Origin: G963675935 sp963675935
Lineage (GTDB): Bacteria; Planctomycetota; Planctomycetia; Pirellulales; Thermoguttaceae
Direction of reading: 5' to 3'
Assembly: GCA_963675935.2 (NCBI GenBank)
Contig: OY780964.2
Span: forward strand, 1,426,001 to 1,490,000
DNA: 64,000 nt
Part shown: positions 59,562-64,000 of the stretch, piece after piece
Numbering within the stretch: the first letter of the stretch is position 1
Layout of the letters: the number at the start of each line of letters is the position of its first letter
Notes under the pieces: model-generated
What the model saw: the letters and a program-made list of their open reading frames with translations, nothing else
The model's database searches: none
What the model was told of the DNA's origin: nothing
Program-made: the position numbers and the translations under genes

Positions 59562-60410
59562 TTAGCCCTTTTTGACGGGCTGCTTTCCGGCGAGAACCTT
59601 GGCCTTCGGTTTCGGCGGCGGCGCCTTGGCGGCGGCCTCGCCATTGCCCTCGCGGTTCTTCCGGCTGCGCTCGGTCGAAAGCACCTGACGCAACAACGCG
59701 GAAAGATCGTCGTAGGCGTGGTCGCACGGCGGGCCGGGAGCATACTGATACACCGCCTGCTGAATCTTGCGAGGCAGCGAGATCAACGTCGAAGAGACGG
59801 TGCCGAAATCGTTGCCCGTCAGTACCACGCCGCGGCGGCCTTCATCGTCCGGCTTTCTCGAAAACACCCGGCTTGCCACCGCCAGAAACGTCACCGACGA
59901 GTCCAGCGTGTGCAGGGTCAACATGCGGCGGACGAACTCATGGCGCTCGTCGCGCGGGGCGTCGACGTTGCCGCCGGTGACGATGTGCAGACCGGGCGAA
60001 AGCTCGACCACCTCGACCTTGTCGCCGCCATGCACCACGGCGGCGTAGCGGCCGTCGGCGCAGACGTAGTTTGCCCCGGCATAGAGACCCTTGGCTAACT
60101 CCTTGGCGGCATGCGATGCGGCTTCCTTGGCCGTTCGCAGATCGAGCAGCTCACGGCACAAAAGCCCGCGGGAGCGGGGTTCGAGCGGCATGTTCATCTT
60201 GCGGCGATTGGTCACCGCGCAGAACAGCCCGTATTGGTTGACACCCAGCCATGTTCCACCCGCCCGGCGGTCGATTCCACAGACGACCCGGGGCGAACCC
60301 GATTGAATTTTCGGGTATTGCGTCGGCCGATCGAATCGCTCTTCGCGATTGGCGGCGACCAGGATGGGAGTGCCGCGAGCCACGCGGTACAAAATGGCCA
60401 AGGTACACAT
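59562..60410 (-). CDS. NRDE (TANGO2-like) family protein
   Basis: A 282-aa protein of the NRDE/TANGO2 family. It begins MCTLAIL with Cys2 exposed after Met removal, as in Ntn-type proteins, followed by AANREERFDRPT (the NRDE-type motif). GGTWLGVNQYGLFCAVTNRR and LPRKIQQAVY are also typical. The tail is Lys/Pro-rich. The biochemical role is not settled. The ATG at 60410 has GGAGG upstream; the frame continues to 60635 without support. Confidence 0.85.
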   Translation of the reverse strand: MCTLAILYRVARGTPILVAANREERFDRPTQYPKIQSGSPRVVCGIDRRAGGTWLGVNQYGLFCAVTNRRKMNMPLEPRSRGLLCRELLDLRTAKEAASHAAKELAKGLYAGANYVCADGRYAAVVHGGDKVEVVELSPGLHIVTGGNVDAPRDERHEFVRRMLTLHTLDSSVTFLAVASRVFSRKPDDEGRRGVVLTGNDFGTVSSTLISLPRKIQQAVYQYAPGPPCDHAYDDLSALLRQVLSTERSRKNREGNGEAAAKAPPPKPKAKVLAGKQPVKKG

Positions 60411-60720
60411 GTTTCCTCCATCACGACAAACGAACAAAAGCTCTCCATTCAAGATAGCGAATCCCGCCGCCGCCTTACACCCCTCTGGCGGTGTATTTCC
60501 GGCGGTTTTCTTCGTAACGTCACGCCACTTCAGAGGGGTGAGCGGTCGCTGCATCATGGAAAAACTTGTGTGTACAGCCGCGACCAATGGCCGCGGACGA
60601 GAAAATATGGATTGGTTCACACTCCCCCATTTCAACAGTATTGGGGCTTGAGCCGTTGCCTGAAAAACCCTAATGTGGTCCTAGATTTTGAACCTTGAAC
60701 CTTGAACCTTTTGCCTTCCG
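60411..60720. other. Intergenic region without a gene, ending in a microsatellite
   Basis: 310 bp between two divergent genes. A TTGAACCTTGAACCTTGAAC microsatellite ends 8 bp before the pepF ATG. No other feature was recognised. Confidence 0.6.
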
Positions 60721-62523
60721 ATGCCATCGACCACGAAAAAGCTTCCGCCGCGTAGCAAAGTCAAAACCGCCGACACCTGGGATCTTTCGAGCTTGTTCCC
60801 CAACGATGACGCTTGGGAGAAGGCGTTCGCGGCTTGGGAAAAGCAGATCGCCGGCTACGCCCGATTCCAGGGCTGCCTTGACTCTGCCGCGGCGCTGGCC
60901 GAGTGCCTCAAGTTCGACGAGCAGTTCGACCGCGTCGGCGAACGGCTGGGCACCTACGCCCATCTGAAAACCACGGAAGACACGACCGACAGCCGCTGCC
61001 AGCGGATGCAAGGGCGCTACGTGAACGTGGCGAGCCGCGCGGCCGAGGCGGCCAGCTACATCCGCCCTGAAATTCTCGCGATTCCCAACGCCCGGATGAA
61101 GCAGTTTTTGGCCGACGAGTCGCTCGCGCCCTATCGGCTGCTGTTGCAACGCTTGCTGAGAGCCAAGCCGCACACGCTTGGAAAAAAGGAAGAAAAGCTG
61201 CTGGCCATGCAGACCGAGATGGCCCAGGCGGCCGGACACGTCTTCAGCCAATTGAACGACGCCGACCTGAAGTTCGGCGAAATCCGCGACGAGTCGGGCC
61301 AAAAGATCGAGTTGAGCCACGCGACGTTCAGCCTGATGTTGCACTCGCCCAAGCGGTCGGTGCGTCGCGCGGCATTCCATCAATACTATGAGCCTTACTC
61401 CGATCATCGGCACACGTTGGCCGCGTCGCTGGCCGGCTCGGTTCAACGCGACGTGTATTACGCCAGGGCGAGAAACCACCAAAGCGCGTTGGCTGCGGCG
61501 CTGTTTCCCGATCGGGTGCCCGAGACGGTGTATGACAATTTGATCGCGTCGGTGCATCGGCACTTGCCGGCGGTGCATCACTATTATGACGTGCGGCGTC
61601 GGAAGATGCGGCTGGCCGACATTCATCATTACGATACCTACGTGCCAATCTTGGCCGAACTGCAAACCCGGCACACGTGGAATCAGGCGGTTTCAACGGT
61701 GCTGGCCGCGCTCGAACCGTTGGGCGGCGACTATTGCGGGACGCTCGAAAAGGGCTTGCAGGGCCGGTGGTGCGACCGCTACGAAAATCGCGGCAAGCAG
61801 AGCGGGGCTTTTTCGGCCGGCACGTTCGACGGCGATCCCTACATCTTGATGAACTACCAGCCCGACGTGCTCGACCACGTTTTCACGCTCGCCCACGAGG
61901 CCGGCCACTCGATGCACAGTTTCTACTCGGCCAAGCATCAGCCGTACACCTATTACAACTACACGATTTTCGTGGCCGAGGTGGCCAGCACCTTCAACGA
62001 GGAACTGCTTGCCCGGCATCTCATGGACCAAGCTCGCGACGACCGGCATCGCGCGTTTTTGGTCAACCGCCAGATCGACGCCATGCGCGGCACGATCGTC
62101 CGGCAGACGATGTTCGCCGAGTTCGAGAAGCAGATTCACGCCTCGGCCGAGTCGGGCGAGCCGCTGACAATCGACCGTTTCACGGAGATTTACCGCGAAC
62201 TCTTGAAACAGTATTTCGGGCCGAATTTCGCATTGGACGACGAGTTGAACCTCGAGTGCCTGCGGATCCCGCATTTCTATCGGGCATTTTACGTCTACAA
62301 ATACGCGACCGGCATGTCGGCTGCGCTGGCATTGGCCGCGCGCGTGTTGAACGGCGGAAAAACGGAGCTTGACGACTATCTGCGATTCCTAAGCGGCGGC
62401 TGCTCGAAAGACCCGCTGGATTTGCTCCGCGCGGCGGGCGTCGATATGGAGCAGCCCGCGGCGCTCGACGCGGCGCTCGTCAGGTTTGGGCAGTTAGTCG
62501 AGGAGTTGGACCGGCTATTGTAG
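60721..62523 (+). CDS. pepF: Oligoendopeptidase F (M3 family)
   Basis: A 600-aa zinc metallopeptidase of normal length. The HExxH motif is LAHEAGHSMHSF (His392, Glu393, His396), with a third ligand Glu in ASTFNEELLARHLM. The N-terminal helical part (TWDLSSLFPNDDAWEKAF) is typical of PepF. It cleaves short peptides in the cytoplasm. The ATG follows a microsatellite, with no Shine-Dalgarno. Its TAG stop is the first triplet of an 8-bp duplication flanking a MITE. Confidence 0.94.
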   Translation: MPSTTKKLPPRSKVKTADTWDLSSLFPNDDAWEKAFAAWEKQIAGYARFQGCLDSAAALAECLKFDEQFDRVGERLGTYAHLKTTEDTTDSRCQRMQGRYVNVASRAAEAASYIRPEILAIPNARMKQFLADESLAPYRLLLQRLLRAKPHTLGKKEEKLLAMQTEMAQAAGHVFSQLNDADLKFGEIRDESGQKIELSHATFSLMLHSPKRSVRRAAFHQYYEPYSDHRHTLAASLAGSVQRDVYYARARNHQSALAAALFPDRVPETVYDNLIASVHRHLPAVHHYYDVRRRKMRLADIHHYDTYVPILAELQTRHTWNQAVSTVLAALEPLGGDYCGTLEKGLQGRWCDRYENRGKQSGAFSAGTFDGDPYILMNYQPDVLDHVFTLAHEAGHSMHSFYSAKHQPYTYYNYTIFVAEVASTFNEELLARHLMDQARDDRHRAFLVNRQIDAMRGTIVRQTMFAEFEKQIHASAESGEPLTIDRFTEIYRELLKQYFGPNFALDDELNLECLRIPHFYRAFYVYKYATGMSAALALAARVLNGGKTELDDYLRFLSGGCSKDPLDLLRAAGVDMEQPAALDAALVRFGQLVEELDRLL

Positions 62524-62528
62524 GATGC

Positions 62529-62667
62529 GTGTGCGGCCATATTTTCTGGAAGATAGGCAACTCCGTCATTTTGAGCGCAGCGAAGAATCTCGTTTTCCTC
62601 GCGGCGCGGGCGAGATTCTTCGCTGCGCTCAGAATGACCGATCTTGCCAGAAAAAATGGCCGCACAC
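62529..62667. mobile_element. 139-bp palindromic MITE, family A variant with GTGTGCGGCCAT ends
   Basis: The outer inverted repeat GTGTGCGGCCAT / ATGGCCGCACAC encloses the family A core pair. A perfect 8-bp duplication TAGGATGC flanks it at 62521-62528 and 62668-62675. It inserted right at the pepF stop codon. Confidence 0.9.
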
Positions 62668-62689
62668 TAGGATGCTTCGCCATTGACAC

Positions 62690-62761
62690 GTTTAGCCGGC
62701 GAAAAAGTTCGCCGCGTTTTGGCGCGACGTCCAACGCGGCGAGCAAGCTCGCCGGCTAAAC
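62690..62761. repeat. Palindromic repeat, family C copy 5
   Basis: GTTTAGCCGGCGAAAAAGTT pairs with GCGAGCAAGCTCGCCGGCTA, directly after the MITE in the gap between pepF and leuD. Confidence 0.75.
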
Positions 62762-62783
62762 GTCATTGCAATACTTTCCACGG

Positions 62784-63374
62784 TCAACAGGCGTGCGCCC
62801 GCTCATACGCGGCGATCTCCGGCTCTCGCTTGAGCGTCAGGGCGATGTCGTCCAGCCCTTCGAGCAAACATTGTCGGCGAAACGCATCGACCTCGAACGG
62901 CAACGACAGCCCGAAATCATCGGTGATTTGCTGCTTTTCGAGGTCCACGCTCAGCCGATAGCCCTGATGCGCCGCGGCTCGGGCGAACAGATCATCGACC
63001 GCGGCCTCGTCGAGCTTGATCGGCAACATGCCGTTCTTAAAGCAGTTGTTGTAAAAAATGTCGGCGAAGCTCGGGGCGATCACCACGCGGAATCCGTAGT
63101 TTTCCAACGCCCAGGGCGCGTGTTCCCGGCTCGATCCGCAACCGAAATTGCGCCGGGCCAACAGCACACTCGCCCCGGCATACTCCGGCCGATTCAGAAT
63201 AAACTCGGGGTTATCCGTCCCGTCGTTCCGGTAACGCCAGTCGAAAAACAGGAACGGCCCGAAACCGGTTCGTTCGATCCGCTTTAAAAACTGCTTCGGA
63301 ATGATCTGGTCGGTATCGACGTTCGAGCGATCCAGCGGGACGACGATTCCGGTGTGTGTCGTGAAAGGTTGCAT
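62784..63374 (-). CDS. leuD: 3-isopropylmalate dehydratase small subunit
   Basis: A 196-aa LeuD of normal length. VVPLDRSNVDTDQIIPKQFL, NFGCGSSREHAPWAL and FADIFYNNCFKNGMLPI are the diagnostic aconitase swivel-domain motifs. With LeuC it isomerises 2- to 3-isopropylmalate in leucine synthesis. It is downstream of leuC on the same strand, 78 bp apart; the gap contains a family E hairpin. Confidence 0.95.
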   Translation of the reverse strand: MQPFTTHTGIVVPLDRSNVDTDQIIPKQFLKRIERTGFGPFLFFDWRYRNDGTDNPEFILNRPEYAGASVLLARRNFGCGSSREHAPWALENYGFRVVIAPSFADIFYNNCFKNGMLPIKLDEAAVDDLFARAAAHQGYRLSVDLEKQQITDDFGLSLPFEVDAFRRQCLLEGLDDIALTLKREPEIAAYERAHAC

Positions 63375-63404
63375 GATATAGCTGATTTTGGATTTTTTTG
63401 ATTT

Positions 63405-63425
63405 TGCCGCTTGCGGTTTCGCACT
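63405..63425. repeat. Family E hairpin between leuC and leuD
   Basis: GCCGCTTGCGGTTTCGCAC lies in the 78-bp gap, so the operon carries a small hairpin between its genes. Confidence 0.55.
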
Positions 63426-63452
63426 CTTTGTTTTTTACTCTTCACTCTTCAC

Positions 63453-64000
63453 TCAAAGATTTCTCGCATCGACGAAATGTCCGGCGACAGCGGCGGCGGC
63501 GGCCATCGCGGGCGAAACCAGATGGGTGCGTCCGCCCTTGCCTTGCCGGCCCTCGAAGTTCCGATTGCTCGTGGCGGCGCAACGCTCGCCGGGAGCCAAC
63601 ATATCGGGATTCATGGCCAGACACATGCTGCAACCCGGCTCGCGCCATTCGAGACCCGCCGCGAGAAACACCCGATCAAGCCCCTCGGCCTCGGCCTGAC
63701 GTTTGACCGCCCCACTGCCGGGCACGACCAGTCCGCGGACGTTTTTGGCCGCATGACGCCCGTCCAAGACCGCCGCGGCCGCCCGCAAATCCTCGATCCG
63801 CCCGTTCGTGCAAGAGCCGATGAACACGCAATCGATCGGAATCGACGCGATCGACATGCCGGGTTTGAGGCCCATGTACTCGAGCGCCGCGGCCACGGAT
63901 TTTTGATCGGAGGAATCGGCGAAATCGGCCGGGTCGGGCACGCGCCCGCCAATGTCGGCGACTTGGGCCGGCGTGGTTCCCCAAGTGACCTGCGGCTGGA
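63453..64000 (-). CDS. leuC: 3-isopropylmalate dehydratase large subunit (partial, runs off the window)
   Basis: The C-terminal about 180 residues of LeuC. The frame continues past the right edge (QPQVTWGTTPAQVADIGG is still in frame at the edge). FIGSCTNGRIEDLRAAA and EWREPGCSMCLAMNPDML supply the Cys ligands of the [4Fe-4S] cluster; CAATSNRNFEGRQG and the C-terminal AAAAVAGHFVDAR are typical. It catalyses the dehydration/hydration step of leucine synthesis with LeuD. Confidence 0.95.
   Translation of the reverse strand, partial: QPQVTWGTTPAQVADIGGRVPDPADFADSSDQKSVAAALEYMGLKPGMSIASIPIDCVFIGSCTNGRIEDLRAAAAVLDGRHAAKNVRGLVVPGSGAVKRQAEAEGLDRVFLAAGLEWREPGCSMCLAMNPDMLAPGERCAATSNRNFEGRQGKGGRTHLVSPAMAAAAAVAGHFVDARNL

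Overview
The window looks like chromosomal DNA of a planctomycete, most likely a Pirellulales-type organism. This is judged from the protein families, not from a search: a DUF1559 prepilin with the H-X9-DG motif, a TMTC-like membrane/TPR protein, a squalene-cyclase-repeat secreted protein, many large secreted proteins of unknown function, a PPi-type phosphofructokinase, high GC, and frequent GTG/TTG starts. No rRNA, tRNA or CRISPR array was recognised.

Layout. 0-8 kb: a C-terminal gene fragment, Ppx/GppA phosphatase, nitroreductase, cyclase-repeat protein, groES, an ORF6N protein with a membrane protein, and proS. 8-18 kb: a secreted GH36-like glycosidase, an ABM monooxygenase, an ISKra4-like insertion sequence, a nucleoside hydrolase, a hybrid histidine kinase, a duplicated-domain Cys protein and cysC. 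18-27 kb: a type II secretion/type IV pilus-like cluster (gspE-like ATPase, ECF sigma factor, probable anti-sigma protein, three T2SF membrane proteins, three pseudopilins, a DUF1559 prepilin), then a ComEA-like protein. 27-49 kb: a large secreted protein, Xaa-Pro peptidase, accB-accC, a MntA/HepT toxin-antitoxin pair, pfp, a cysteine desulfidase-like enzyme, a cupin, a TMTC-like protein, recG, pyrB, cobO, a secreted protein and a Ser/Thr kinase. 49-54 kb: an exopolysaccharide operon on the minus strand (Wza-like, O-antigen ligase/TPR, CpsB-type phosphatase). 54-64 kb: DUF2752, a lipoprotein, SMP-30, a signalling group (response regulator, REC-PP2C phosphatase, FHA), NRDE, pepF, leuD and the 3' part of leuC.

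The most striking feature is an exceptional load of short palindromic repeats of at least eight families. One family (core GTCATTCTGAGCG...GAAGAATCTC) shows clear signs of transposition: four copies are each exactly 124 bp with GTAACCGTTCAC ends, and copies carry 8-9 bp target duplications. Many repeats sit on or next to stop codons. Several have entered genes without breaking the frame (GspE ATPase, a pseudopilin leader, the TMTC-like protein). One insertion has demonstrably destroyed a 4-bp ATGA start/stop overlap inside the secretion operon. Short telomere-like microsatellite tracts also sit directly in front of several start codons.
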